A stretch of DNA of 64,000 nucleotides from an uncultured Bacteroidia bacterium (lineage in GTDB: Bacteria; Bacteroidota; Bacteroidia; Bacteroidales; UBA932): assembly GCA_902790635.1 (NCBI GenBank), contig CADASN010000007.1, forward strand, positions 1 through 64,000, read 5' to 3'. A program made the position numbers and the translations under genes. The notes under the pieces were generated by a model that saw nothing but the letters and a program-made list of their open reading frames with translations, had not been told where the DNA came from and did not search any database. Positions 50,967 through 61,524 of this stretch are shown piece by piece. Numbering within the stretch: the first letter of the stretch is position 1; every line of letters starts with the position of its first letter.

Positions 50967-52859
50967 TTATTCCGAGAGTTCCAGCCAGCGCTCCTCGCGC
51001 TGGCTGATTTCGTTCATCAGCGTCTGGATACGCTCGGAGGCCGCCTGCAGCTCGGCGTAGGGGAGGGCGCCGGAAGACATCCGCGCCTCGAGTTCCGCTT
51101 TCTCTGCTTCGAGTTTTGGCAGCTCCGCTTCAAGTGCCTCCAGCTCCCGCTGCTCCTTCCAAGTCAGTTTGCGGGGTTTGGAGGCTTTGTCGGGCTGACC
51201 TGCGGACGGGAAAAAAGCGGCGCCGGTGTTGCCTGACGGCGAAAGCTCAGCCGCAGCAGGATTCGTAACGCCGAATCCGGTTCCCGCGTCAGCGGGAAGC
51301 GAGGATGGACGCCGAGCCGCAGGCACACCGGGCCGCCTTCCGTCCGCAGGCTTTCCGGATGTCTCCTTTGCAGCTTTTTCGACATCGCGCACATAGGCCC
51401 GGTACTCGGAGAAACTGCCGATGAAGTCCTTGACGATTCCCTCGCCGCAGAAGACCAGCAGGTGGTCCGTGACGCGGTCCAGGAAATGGCGGTCGTGGCT
51501 GACGATGAGCAGGCTGCCCTGGAACTCCTTGAGATATTCCTCCAGGATATTGAGCGTCACGATGTCCAGGTCGTTGGTCGGCTCGTCGAGGATGAGCAGG
51601 TTCGGCTCCTGCAGCAGGATGGTCAGCAGGTAGAGGCGGCGCTTCTCGCCGCCGGACAGACGCTCCACCCGGGTGGAGAGCATATCGTGCGGGAAGAGGA
51701 AACGCCCCAGCAGGCGGGTGTCGGGCACGATGTCCAGCACCGTGTCGCCGGGCCGGAAATCCATGCCCTGCTGGCGGTAGTAGCCGATTTTCAGGGTGGT
51801 TCCGCGGTCGATGACGCCGCTGTCCGGCTCGATCGCGCCGGTCAGCAAGTCGAGGAAGGTGGTCTTGCCGACACCGTTGCGCCCCACGATGCCGACTTTG
51901 TCGAATCGCTGGAAATTGTAGCTGAAATCCCGGAGCATCGGGATGCCTTCCCAGGTGTAATTGACTTCCTTGCAGTTGATGATCTTGCTGCCGAGCCGCG
52001 AAGCGCCACCCACGCCCTCGAAGCTCACTTGCTGCGTCCGGTAGACCTGCGCGGCGCGGTCTGCGAGTTCGTGGAATGCGTCGATGCGGTACTGGGCCTT
52101 GCCGCTGCGGGCGCAGGGCGTGGCGTGGATCCATTCCAGCTCGCGCCGGAGCAGGTTGCGGACCTTGTCGGTCTCGGCGTTGTAGTGCGCGATGCGCTCG
52201 TCGCGCTTTTCCAGGAAGATCTGGTAATTGCCCTTGTAGGTATAGATGGCACCGTGGTCGAGCTCCATGACCGTATTGCAGACCCGGTCGAGGAAGTAGC
52301 GGTCATGCGTGACCATCAGCAGGGTGCAGCGGCTGCGCCTGAGGTAGCCTTCGAGGAACTCGATGGCCTCGATGTCGAGGTGGTTGGTCGGTTCGTCCAG
52401 GATGAGGAAATCCGCCTGCAAGGCGAGCAACTCGCTGAGTGCCACGCGCTTGACCTCGCCGCCGGACAGGGCGGCCATCGGCTTGGAGGGGTCCGGCAGC
52501 CGGAAGCTGGTGAGCAGTTCCCGGAGGCGCTGGCGATAGTCGCGCAGCTCCTCTTCGTGGAAATCCGCCCTCTGCGGCGCACTGTGGCGGAGCACCTGCT
52601 CTTCAATCGTGAGGGCGGGGTCGTAGTCGTACTCCTGCTTGAGGAAAGCGATGCGGATGCTCCTGAGGAAGAGAATGCGACCGCCGGAATCGGAATTGTC
52701 CTCGCCCGCGAGGATGCGCAGAAGGGAGGTCTTGCCGGTGCCGTTGGGTGCGATCAGGGCGATCTTGTCGCCTTCGTTGATATTGAAGCCGATATGCTCA
52801 AAGAGTACCTTGGGCCCGTAGGCCTTGGAGATGTTCTCGATCTGGAGATAGCTGGGCAT
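50967..52859 (-). CDS. ABC-F family ATPase (Uup-like)
   Basis: 630 aa, soluble, with two ATPase domains. Walker A APNGTGKTSLL and GRNGVGKTTFLDL; signatures LSGGEVKRVAL and LSGGEKRRLYL; Walker B LILDEPTNHLDIEA and LILDEPTNDLDIVT. The C-terminal 60 residues form a coiled coil (EQRELEALEAELPKLEAEKAELEARM), as in Uup, preceded by a Pro/Ser-rich linker at about 505-560. ABC-F proteins act on ribosomes or DNA repair intermediates. The ROK gene upstream overlaps its start by one base (TAATG). Confidence 0.9.
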   Translation of the reverse strand: MPSYLQIENISKAYGPKVLFEHIGFNINEGDKIALIAPNGTGKTSLLRILAGEDNSDSGGRILFLRSIRIAFLKQEYDYDPALTIEEQVLRHSAPQRADFHEEELRDYRQRLRELLTSFRLPDPSKPMAALSGGEVKRVALSELLALQADFLILDEPTNHLDIEAIEFLEGYLRRSRCTLLMVTHDRYFLDRVCNTVMELDHGAIYTYKGNYQIFLEKRDERIAHYNAETDKVRNLLRRELEWIHATPCARSGKAQYRIDAFHELADRAAQVYRTQQVSFEGVGGASRLGSKIINCKEVNYTWEGIPMLRDFSYNFQRFDKVGIVGRNGVGKTTFLDLLTGAIEPDSGVIDRGTTLKIGYYRQQGMDFRPGDTVLDIVPDTRLLGRFLFPHDMLSTRVERLSGGEKRRLYLLTILLQEPNLLILDEPTNDLDIVTLNILEEYLKEFQGSLLIVSHDRHFLDRVTDHLLVFCGEGIVKDFIGSFSEYRAYVRDVEKAAKETSGKPADGRRPGVPAARRPSSLPADAGTGFGVTNPAAAELSPSGNTGAAFFPSAGQPDKASKPRKLTWKEQRELEALEAELPKLEAEKAELEARMSSGALPYAELQAASERIQTLMNEISQREERWLELSE

Positions 52860-54061
52860 TACATCAGGCCGAGCACCTTGGCCCGGGAGAGCAGGCAGTC
52901 GCCCACGGAGGCAGCTTTGCGGCCCAGCTGGGAGAGCATGATGGTGGTGTCCTGCGAGACACGCGACAGGGACAGGCGGTTGACCGCCGTCTTGATGGGG
53001 AGCAGCAGATAGTCTTTGCCGACGATCAAGCGGCCTCCGATCACGACGAGACCGGGGTTGAAGACGTTGAGCACGCCGGAGATGCCGCGTCCCAGGGTGT
53101 CGCCGATCTTGCCGATGGCATCGATGGCGAGCACGTCACCTTCCTCGACGGCTTTCAGGATCTCGTCCAGCTCCACGTCGCCTTTCTTGTTGTAGGTGGC
53201 GGTCATCGAGGAGGCGAGGCCCTTGCCCAGCTTCTCGAGGATCATCCGGTGCAGGGCGGAGCCGGAAGCGCCCGTCTCGAGGCAGCCGACCTTGCCGCAG
53301 CGGCAGATGATGTCGTTGTCCAGGACGGGGAAATGCCCCAGTTCGCCGGAATAGCCGGATTTGCCGTAGTAGAGGTGGCCGTCCATGATGATGCCCATGC
53401 CGAGGCCCCAGCTGACATTGATGAAGATCATGTTGGGGTCGGCTTTCTTGCCCAGGCACATGTATTCGCCGTATGCCATGGCGCGCGAGTCGTTCTCGAT
53501 GCTGACCTGGACGTTGAATTCTTTCTGGAAGATGTTCTTGAGCGGGAGGTCGTCGCTGACGAAATAGGTCAGGCTGTAGCCCTTCTCGGGATTGACCCGT
53601 CCGGAGAGGCTGACCCCGACGCCGAGGACCTTGATCCAGGGAATGCCGCTCGAGATCACCTGGTCCATGACCATGCGGCACATGGTCCGGAAGGAGTTTT
53701 CGGTGGCTTCGAGCACGAATTCGATGTCCTGGATATAGGAGATGACCTCACCCTTGAAATCACTGATCGCGATGTGGAAATGGTGCCGCGCCACATCCAC
53801 GCCGACGAAATACCCGGCATCCGGGTTGAGCCCGTACACGCTGGGGCGCCGTCCGCCGGAAGTGCCGACTTTGCCTTCATCCTTGAGGAAATTCTCCTCG
53901 ATCAGCTCGCTGATGAACTTGGTGATGGTAGGCACACTGATCCCCAACGCCCGGCTGAAGTCGGCGATGCTGTAGTTGTTGTGCGCGATACACAGCCGGA
54001 GAATCTCCCGCTTGACGGTAGCATTCTTGCTGGACGTATCGTTGAGGAAAGTGGTGGTCAT
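52859..54061 (-). CDS. ROK family transcriptional regulator
   Basis: 400 aa. The N-terminal helix-turn-helix is TVKREILRLCIAHNNYSIADFSRALGISVPTITKFISELIEENFL; the C-terminal sugar-kinase-like ROK domain has VGVGVSLSGRVNP, NVSWGLGMGIIMDG and ELGHFPVLDNDIICRCGKVGCLET (zinc C-x-C-x4-C site). The DNA-binding domain marks it as a NagC/XylR-type repressor rather than a kinase. The ligand is unknown; the xyl operon is 9 kb away. It shares an operon with the ABC-F gene and diverges from the sensor-trkH operon. Confidence 0.9.
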   Translation of the reverse strand: MTTTFLNDTSSKNATVKREILRLCIAHNNYSIADFSRALGISVPTITKFISELIEENFLKDEGKVGTSGGRRPSVYGLNPDAGYFVGVDVARHHFHIAISDFKGEVISYIQDIEFVLEATENSFRTMCRMVMDQVISSGIPWIKVLGVGVSLSGRVNPEKGYSLTYFVSDDLPLKNIFQKEFNVQVSIENDSRAMAYGEYMCLGKKADPNMIFINVSWGLGMGIIMDGHLYYGKSGYSGELGHFPVLDNDIICRCGKVGCLETGASGSALHRMILEKLGKGLASSMTATYNKKGDVELDEILKAVEEGDVLAIDAIGKIGDTLGRGISGVLNVFNPGLVVIGGRLIVGKDYLLLPIKTAVNRLSLSRVSQDTTIMLSQLGRKAASVGDCLLSRAKVLGLM

Positions 54062-54106
54062 AAAACGGTTCGGGTATGGTCAACGCAAAAATATAAAAAT
54101 AAATCG

Positions 54107-54114
54107 TATATTTG
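54107..54114 (+). promoter_or_regulatory. -7 box of the sensor-trkH operon
   Basis: TATATTTG, 25 bases before the ATG at 54140, in the 78-base gap that also carries the ROK promoter. Confidence 0.5.
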
Positions 54115-54139
54115 TCATAATTCTTGAAGAAATTTAATA

Positions 54140-54964
54140 ATGTCGATCCGGAAATTCTTCAAACGATTGCGGTCTGCGCGGCTCTCCATGCGGGGGAAGC
54201 TGATCCTGAGCCTCTCTTCGATCGCCGTGATCCTGCTGGTCTCCTCCCTGATCTCGGTGATGGAGTACAGCAGCATGAGCAATTATGTCTCTGAACTGAT
54301 TGCGGACGACATCAGCAGCATCAACGTAGCCAACCGGCTCGCCGATATGAGCAATACCTACAACCTCCAGATCCTGGAGGTGATCGGGGACGAGACGTCC
54401 CTGCGGGTGCCGGATTTTGACGACGGTTATTTCAAGTCGCATTGCGATTCGCTCCGCATGAGCGTCGCCTCCAACCAGGTCCGTCCGCTGGCGGATTCGG
54501 TGATGTATTCCTATTCGGCGTACATGCTCACCTCGCTGGAGCTGGAGGATGTGATGCAGTCGGATTTCATTGATTCGCGTTCGTGGTATTTCGAGCGGTT
54601 GCAGCCGCGTTACGAGCGGCTCCGCGGTGACCTGGAACACCTTTCGCACGCCATCTACCTGGACCTGGAGCGGAACTCCGCGACCTTCGAGCGCGGGTTC
54701 TACCGGAGCATCATCCCGGGCATCGTGGCGGTGGGCGTGGGCTTGCTGCTGGTCCTGATGCTGCTGCTGTTCCTGCTGGCCTTCTACGTCAATCCGCTCT
54801 ACCGGATGCTGGAAGGCCTGAACGCCTACCGCTCCCAGGATAAGAAATATACCGTCAAATTCGACGGAGACGACCAGCTGACCGAACTCAACAACGGGAT
54901 CACCGAGCTGGCGAACGAGAACCGGCAGTTCCGCAGCAGGATCAAGACCATGGGCAGGCAATGA
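54140..54964 (+). CDS. HAMP sensor protein without an output domain
   Basis: 274 aa. TM1 is about residues 20-42, an extracytoplasmic helical region (about 43-189) follows, TM2 is about 190-213 (IIPGIVAVGVGLLLVLMLLL), and residues 214-266 are HAMP-like (YVNPLYRMLEGLNAYR...LTELNNGITELANENRQF). This is the front half of a histidine kinase or chemoreceptor, but it stops with no kinase or signalling domain. It overlaps trkH by 4 bases, so a role in controlling K+ uptake is plausible; this is inference. Confidence 0.75.
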   Translation: MSIRKFFKRLRSARLSMRGKLILSLSSIAVILLVSSLISVMEYSSMSNYVSELIADDISSINVANRLADMSNTYNLQILEVIGDETSLRVPDFDDGYFKSHCDSLRMSVASNQVRPLADSVMYSYSAYMLTSLELEDVMQSDFIDSRSWYFERLQPRYERLRGDLEHLSHAIYLDLERNSATFERGFYRSIIPGIVAVGVGLLLVLMLLLFLLAFYVNPLYRMLEGLNAYRSQDKKYTVKFDGDDQLTELNNGITELANENRQFRSRIKTMGRQ

Positions 54965-56418
54965 ACTGGAAGGTCATCAGCAGGAATATCGGTTTCGCCC
55001 TCCTCGTCAGCGCGCTCTTCATGCTTCTGTCGGTGGGGGTGTCGCTGCTGAACGGCCATGACTCCGCCCTGGCGGCGCTTTCGATTTCCTTCCTGATTAC
55101 CTTCATCGTGGGGATTTTTCCCTTCATTTTCGTCCGGAACGTGCCGGCCATCACGCTGAAGGAAGGCTATGTGATCATCTTCCTGTCCTGGCTGCTTTCT
55201 TTCATTTTCGGGATGCTCCCGTATGCCCTCTGGGGCGGGCCTTTCACCCTGCAGAATGCCTGGTTCGAGTCCGTGAGCGGATTCACGACTACCGGCGCCA
55301 CCATCCTGGACAACGTGGAGGGCCTGCCGAAGAGCCTGCTCTTCTGGCGCTCTTCCACGCACTTCATCGGCGGTTTGGGAGTCGTTGTCTTCCTGCTGCT
55401 CGTGATCCCCGGCTCCAACCAGATGAAGATCCGGCTCACCAACATGGAGCTGACCTCCCTGTCGCGCGGCGGCTATTCCACCCGTACCAACAAGACAGTC
55501 TATATCTTCGCCTATGTGTACCTGGCCCTGCTGGTGCTCTCATTCATCGCTTATCTGCTGGCCGGGATGCCGGTCTTCGATGCTGTGTGCCATGCGATGA
55601 GCGTGAGTGCGACCGGTGGTTTCAGCACGCGCAATACTTCGATCGCGGCCTTTGATTCCCGCTGGGTCGAGGGGATCACGATGGTGTTCATGTACCTGTC
55701 CTCCATCCACTTCGGCCTGGTGTACCTGTCGGTGGTGAACCGCTCGCTGAAGCCGCTGAACAATCCCGTGGTCAAGTTCTATACCCTGTCCATCATCCTG
55801 GTGGCGCTGGTCGTCGGCATGGGCCTCAAGCTGAACGGCATCTGCCCGACCTGGAAGAATGCTGTCTGGAACGGCTTCTTCGAGACGCTCTGCGTGACGT
55901 CCACGTCCGGCTTTGCCATCCTCGACAATGCCCACTGGCCGCTCTGGATCGTGATGGTCCTGATGTTTTCGGCCGTCATGTGCGGCAGTGCCGGATCCAC
56001 TTCCGGCGGCGTCAAGGTGGACCGCGTCATCCTTCTGTTCAAGGCGATCGGCCGTCGGGTGAACCGCATCCTGCACCCTTCTTCGGTCAATGAGGTGCGG
56101 ATGGGCAACCGCATCCTGCGGGACGAGGAAGTCTCGCCGCACCTGCTGTATCTGGCCATCTACGGCTTGCTGTTGGCAGTTTCCGTGCTGATCAGCCTGA
56201 TGGTCGGCGTGGACCACCAGAACAGTTTCATCGCTTCGGTCACGAGCCTGGGCAATGTAGGCCCGGCCTATGGTGACCTGGGGACCATGGGCTCGTTCAA
56301 CAGCGTGCCCATGCTGGGCAAATTGCTTTTCTCGGTCGATATGTTCCTGGGCCGTATCGAGATCTATCCGGTACTGGCCGTGGTGGCGATGATTTTCGAC
56401 AAACGGACCCGCGAATGA
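54961..56418 (+). CDS. trkH: TrkH family potassium uptake protein
   Basis: 485 aa membrane protein with the four pore loops of Trk/Ktr channels: SGFTTTGATIL, SATGGFSTRNTS, TSTSGFAILDN and TSLGNVGPAYG; each carries the filter Gly or its usual variant. It moves K+ (with H+ or Na+) into the cell. No trkA RCK partner is nearby; instead a HAMP protein precedes it. The stop overlaps the helicase start (ATGA). Confidence 0.9.
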   Translation: MNWKVISRNIGFALLVSALFMLLSVGVSLLNGHDSALAALSISFLITFIVGIFPFIFVRNVPAITLKEGYVIIFLSWLLSFIFGMLPYALWGGPFTLQNAWFESVSGFTTTGATILDNVEGLPKSLLFWRSSTHFIGGLGVVVFLLLVIPGSNQMKIRLTNMELTSLSRGGYSTRTNKTVYIFAYVYLALLVLSFIAYLLAGMPVFDAVCHAMSVSATGGFSTRNTSIAAFDSRWVEGITMVFMYLSSIHFGLVYLSVVNRSLKPLNNPVVKFYTLSIILVALVVGMGLKLNGICPTWKNAVWNGFFETLCVTSTSGFAILDNAHWPLWIVMVLMFSAVMCGSAGSTSGGVKVDRVILLFKAIGRRVNRILHPSSVNEVRMGNRILRDEEVSPHLLYLAIYGLLLAVSVLISLMVGVDHQNSFIASVTSLGNVGPAYGDLGTMGSFNSVPMLGKLLFSVDMFLGRIEIYPVLAVVAMIFDKRTRE

Positions 56419-57851
56419 TGGACCGTGCGGGTTTTCTGGAGCAGCAGTTTCTGAAACGTTTCAAGGCGGAGCCCACACCCTGCCAGGCCCGGCTGTTCCG
56501 GGAGGTAGCGGACTTCGTGACCTGCGACGATGCGGACATCCTGGTCGTCAACGGCTATGCCGGCACGGGCAAGACGACTGCCATCTCGGCGGTGATCGCC
56601 GCCCTCAAGGACGTGGGGACCCCCTCGGTGCTGCTGGCGCCGACGGGCCGGGCCGCCAAAGTCCTGTCCGGCATCTCCCGCCGTCCGGCATATACTATCC
56701 ACAAGCATATCTACCGCCAGAAATCCGTTGGCAGCGACGGCTTCGGACAGTTCTCCCTGGCCCCCAACAAGGCCAAAGGAACCCTTTTCGTCGTGGATGA
56801 AGTCTCCCTCATCGGCATTGATGCGCTTTCGGCCCAGGGCACTACGGCCTTCGGCTCCGGCAACCTGCTGGAGGATCTGGTTTCCTTCGTGCGCAACGGC
56901 CTGGACTGCAGGATGATCCTGATCGGTGACGCCGCCCAGCTGCCCCCGGTGGGGCTGGACGCGTCTCCGGCGCTTTCGCCGTCCTTCATGGACGGCTTCG
57001 GCGGCGTCCGCTACAGCGAACTGACGTCCGTGGTGCGCCAGGCGGCCGAGTCGGGCATCCTGCGCAACGCCACGCACTTGCGTGAAATGATCGCAGGCAG
57101 TGCCGGCGAGGAGACCTTCGCCGGCTGGCGGCTTGACCTTGCCGGCGCGGACGACATCGAGCGCATCGGCGGCGGAGAACTGATCGAGGCGCTGTCGGAC
57201 GCGTACGGGCGTTACGGGGAGGACGGCACCGTGATCCTGTGCCGCTCCAACAAGCGGGCGATCCGCTACAACCTCGGCGTGCGTGCGACGGTGCAGTTCA
57301 AGGAGGAGCGCCTGGTGCGTGATGACAAACTGATGATCGTCAAGAACTGCTACCAGTTCGTGGAAGACGTCCCGGGGATGGACTATATCGCCAACGGCGA
57401 CATCGCCAAACTGGTCCGGATCGGGAATTATGAAGATCGCTACGGCCTGCATTTCGCGGATGCGACGCTCTGCTTCCCGGACTACGACGACGTAGAACTC
57501 AAGGCCAAGGTCTGCCTGGACACGTTGGAGTCCGAGTCGGCGTCGCTGACCTACGAGCAGCAGAATGCGCTGTACCAGGGCGTGTCGGCGGACTATGCGG
57601 ACCGGAAGACCAAGAAGAAGATCTGGGAGGCGGTCCGGGAAGACCCCTATTTCAATGCCCTCCAGCTCAAATATGCCGAGGCGATTACCTGCCACAAGTC
57701 CCAGGGCGGACAGTGGGACTGCGTCTTCATCGACTGTCCCTTCTGGCAGGACGAGCAGACGCTCGATGACCTCAAATGGCTCTATACGGCGCTGACCCGT
57801 GCCGTGCACAAAGTGTATCTCGTGAATTTCAAAGACCGCTTTTTTGTATGA
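56415..57851 (+). CDS. RecD-like ATP-dependent DNA helicase (AAA_30/UvrD_C_2)
   Basis: 478 aa. Superfamily 1 motifs: Q-motif-like TPCQARLFREV, Walker A NGYAGTGKTTAIS, LAPTGRAAKVLS, Walker B TLFVVDEVSLIG, GDAAQLPPVG, and the C-terminal ITCHKSQGGQWDCVFID and YTALTRAVHKVYLVN (motif VI). Typical of short RecD2/Dda-like helicases in Bacteroidetes. It starts in the trkH stop and overlaps the DPP4 gene (ATGA). Confidence 0.9.
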   Translation: MMDRAGFLEQQFLKRFKAEPTPCQARLFREVADFVTCDDADILVVNGYAGTGKTTAISAVIAALKDVGTPSVLLAPTGRAAKVLSGISRRPAYTIHKHIYRQKSVGSDGFGQFSLAPNKAKGTLFVVDEVSLIGIDALSAQGTTAFGSGNLLEDLVSFVRNGLDCRMILIGDAAQLPPVGLDASPALSPSFMDGFGGVRYSELTSVVRQAAESGILRNATHLREMIAGSAGEETFAGWRLDLAGADDIERIGGGELIEALSDAYGRYGEDGTVILCRSNKRAIRYNLGVRATVQFKEERLVRDDKLMIVKNCYQFVEDVPGMDYIANGDIAKLVRIGNYEDRYGLHFADATLCFPDYDDVELKAKVCLDTLESESASLTYEQQNALYQGVSADYADRKTKKKIWEAVREDPYFNALQLKYAEAITCHKSQGGQWDCVFIDCPFWQDEQTLDDLKWLYTALTRAVHKVYLVNFKDRFFV

Positions 57852-59683
57852 GAAAGTTGACTACCGTGCTGCTGCTTTGCTGCCTGGCAGCGGGCGTCCT
57901 CGGGGCGCAGGACTTCAATGTGACTCCGTCTCCGGACGGGACGATGGAGGCGTTCACCCGCGGGGGAGACCTCTGGATACGCTCCCTGCCCGACTCCACG
58001 GAGACGCGCCTGACCTTCGACGGATCCGACCTGATCCTCAATGGTTATGCTTCCTGGGTCTATTATGAGGAGATTTTCGGACGTGCGTCCCGCTACAAGG
58101 CCTTCTGGTGGAGTCCGGACTCGCAGCGGCTGGGGTTCTATCGTTTTGACAATACGGCCGTGCCGATGTTTCCGATTTATTCGCCCTTCGGGCAGGACGG
58201 GACCCTGCACCAGACGCGTTATCCCAAGGCCGGCGAGTCCAATCCTTCCGTGCGGATCGGCATCATCGAGGCGCGTGCGGGGGCGGAGCCCGTCTGGGCG
58301 GATTTCGACGATTCGCCGGAGCAGTATTTCGGTACGCCTTTCTGGGGAGCGGATTCGAAGGAGCTGTATGTGTCGCGCGAGCCGCGCCGGCAGAGCGTGC
58401 TGGACCTGTATGCGGTGAGCGTGACGGACGGCTCCCGGCGGCAGGTTTACCATGAGGAGTATCCGGATGCGTGGGTGGAATGGATCGAGGGGATGATCTT
58501 TACTGACAAGGGATTGTACATGGCGCGCAACTTCGAGACGGGTTGGGAACAGATTTATTTCCTTGGCTACGACGGCACGCTCAAACGCCTGACGGAAGGG
58601 GAGAACTGGGGCATCCGACTGCTGAAGGTGGATGAGAAAAAGGGCGACGTGTGGTTCACGGCCAAGCGGGATTCCCGCCTGCATACGGCGTTCTACCGCC
58701 TGGACCGCAAGGGGCGGGTCACGGCGTTGACGGATCCGGAGCTGAACCTGTCCGGAGCCCGGATCTCGGAGGACGGGAAGACCTTTGAGGCCGTGGCGTC
58801 CACGGCCCGGAAACCCAGTATGATTGTGTCCGGGCGGACGGACAAGTATGCCATGAAGATTGATTCCGTGCTGGTCGAAGCAAAAGCGGACCGTCCTGTC
58901 CCGGAGGTGGTGAAGATTGAAAATGATGGATTTGACCTCTATGGACTGATGTCGCTTCCTGCGAACTTCGATCCTGCGAAGAAATACCCCGTGCAGATGC
59001 AGCTCTACGGCGGCCCGGGCACGCCCTATGTGCGCGACAGCTGGCAGGACCGGGATGCTTCCGACGCCTGGTGCTACGAGAACGGCGTCATTTACATCGT
59101 CGTGGATCCCCGATCCTCCGGGGAGAACGGCCGCCGGGGCATGGACCAGGCATTCCGCAGGATGACGGTGATCGAGCTGCAGGATTATATCGCCTGGGCG
59201 AAATGGCTCCAGGCGCTGCCTTATGTGGACGGCTCCCGCATCGGGGTGAAGGGTTTCTCCTTCGGCGGCACGACGACCGCAATGCTGGTACTGCGCTATC
59301 CGCAGTATTTCCGCTGCGGCATCGCCGGCGGCGGGGTGTACGACTGGCACCTCTACGACACGCACTACACCGAACGCTTCATGGATACGCCGCAGGCCAA
59401 TCCTGACGGCTATGCCGAGGCTTCTGTGATGACCTGGGTACCTGCTGTCTTCTCGGGCGACGGGCCCAAGCCGCTGCCGAATGCCCTCTGCCTTACGCAC
59501 GGAACGGGCGACGACAATGTCCATTTCCAGAATACCCTCCAGCTCATCGACGCCCTCCAGCGGGCCGGTTACCAGTTCGAGTTGCGGATCTATCCCGACG
59601 GCATGCACGGATACCGCGGCAAGCAGCATGAGCACGATGCTGCCGCAGAAGCCATTTTCTGGCGAAAATGGCTTCTGGATTAA
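57848..59683 (+). CDS. Dipeptidyl peptidase IV-like serine peptidase (S9B)
   Basis: 611 aa from ATG 57848 with a signal peptide (about 1-20, ending LGAQDF); shorter than most DPP4 (about 720). N-terminal beta propeller (about 40-350, ILNGYASWVYYEEIFGR contains the Glu pair that binds the substrate N-terminus), then an alpha/beta hydrolase domain with Ser in GFSFGGTTT, Asp in GTGDDNVHF and His in DGMHGYRG. It removes X-Pro dipeptides in the periplasm. Last gene of a four-gene chain of ATGA overlaps. Confidence 0.9.
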   Translation: MRKLTTVLLLCCLAAGVLGAQDFNVTPSPDGTMEAFTRGGDLWIRSLPDSTETRLTFDGSDLILNGYASWVYYEEIFGRASRYKAFWWSPDSQRLGFYRFDNTAVPMFPIYSPFGQDGTLHQTRYPKAGESNPSVRIGIIEARAGAEPVWADFDDSPEQYFGTPFWGADSKELYVSREPRRQSVLDLYAVSVTDGSRRQVYHEEYPDAWVEWIEGMIFTDKGLYMARNFETGWEQIYFLGYDGTLKRLTEGENWGIRLLKVDEKKGDVWFTAKRDSRLHTAFYRLDRKGRVTALTDPELNLSGARISEDGKTFEAVASTARKPSMIVSGRTDKYAMKIDSVLVEAKADRPVPEVVKIENDGFDLYGLMSLPANFDPAKKYPVQMQLYGGPGTPYVRDSWQDRDASDAWCYENGVIYIVVDPRSSGENGRRGMDQAFRRMTVIELQDYIAWAKWLQALPYVDGSRIGVKGFSFGGTTTAMLVLRYPQYFRCGIAGGGVYDWHLYDTHYTERFMDTPQANPDGYAEASVMTWVPAVFSGDGPKPLPNALCLTHGTGDDNVHFQNTLQLIDALQRAGYQFELRIYPDGMHGYRGKQHEHDAAAEAIFWRKWLLD

Positions 59684-59970
59684 CGACTGGGGGGCGTTCC
59701 CCCCAGACCCCCTGCGTCGCTGCGCTCTAGTGGAAAAAATGGCTTCTGGACGAGCCAGAAGCCATGGCTCAATGAACGAGGGGGCGTACCCCCTCGAGCA
59801 CCCCTGCGTCGCTGCGCTTCGGATGCACTGTGCTGATGGACAATTGAAAGATTGGTTGGTTGCGTTCTCTTTGAGCACCCCTGCGTCGCTGAAGATCCGG
59901 ATGCACTGTGCTGACTGCTATAAACAAAAAAGCGTAACAGTCAAGCGTTCAGAAAATCAATAGTTTGCTA

Positions 59971-60003
59971 AAACACGGGTAGCAGAAAACAGCACCCGTG
60001 TTT
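59971..60003. terminator. Hairpin AAACACGGGT, copy 1
   Basis: Perfect 10-bp stem (59971-59980 with 59994-60003) with a 13-base loop; A and T runs at the stem base allow both directions. Confidence 0.7.
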
Positions 60004-60107
60004 ACCGTATTTATTGAACAGCAACTGATTAATCCATCACGGTTTTTTCGATGCTTGATGCAAGGTGGATTCGTGGTGGTTCATGCCATTGATTATCAAT
60101 TAACGAC

Positions 60108-60144
60108 AAAAACACGGGTGTCTGAAATAGATACCCGTGTTTTT
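60108..60144. terminator. Hairpin AAAAACACGGGT, copy 2
   Basis: Perfect 12-bp stem (60108-60119 with 60133-60144) and T-run. It ends 41 bases before the esterase stop at 60186, and serves that minus-strand gene. Confidence 0.75.
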
Positions 60145-60185
60145 ACTTGTCGTTGAGAATCAGCGAATTTGCTGATTACAATGTT

Positions 60186-61406
<1,221 letters not shown>

Positions 61407-61524
61407 TTAGTTGGTTGTGAGATTGCAAATCTGCACCCCTAAGTTAGCAAGAATGGGGCCGACGGGATAGCAGAAATGCGTCAAAAGGTTTCATTTCCGC
61501 GCCGCTTCCCACCGGCGAAAACAG

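Larger units (their letters stand above)
59684..60185. other. 500-base non-coding region with repeats and two matching hairpins
   Basis: No gene. Contains CACCCCTGCGTCGCTG followed by CGGATGCACTGTGCTGA twice (59797-59840 and 59874-59924), complementary AGAAGCCAT/ATGGCTTCTGG words around 59650-59770, and two terminator-like hairpins with the same stem. Confidence 0.7.

Noticed and set aside
52859-54061. ROK protein as the regulator of the xyl operon
   Set aside because: It is 9 kb away, its operon partner is an ABC-F ATPase, and no shared operator was seen upstream of xylB.
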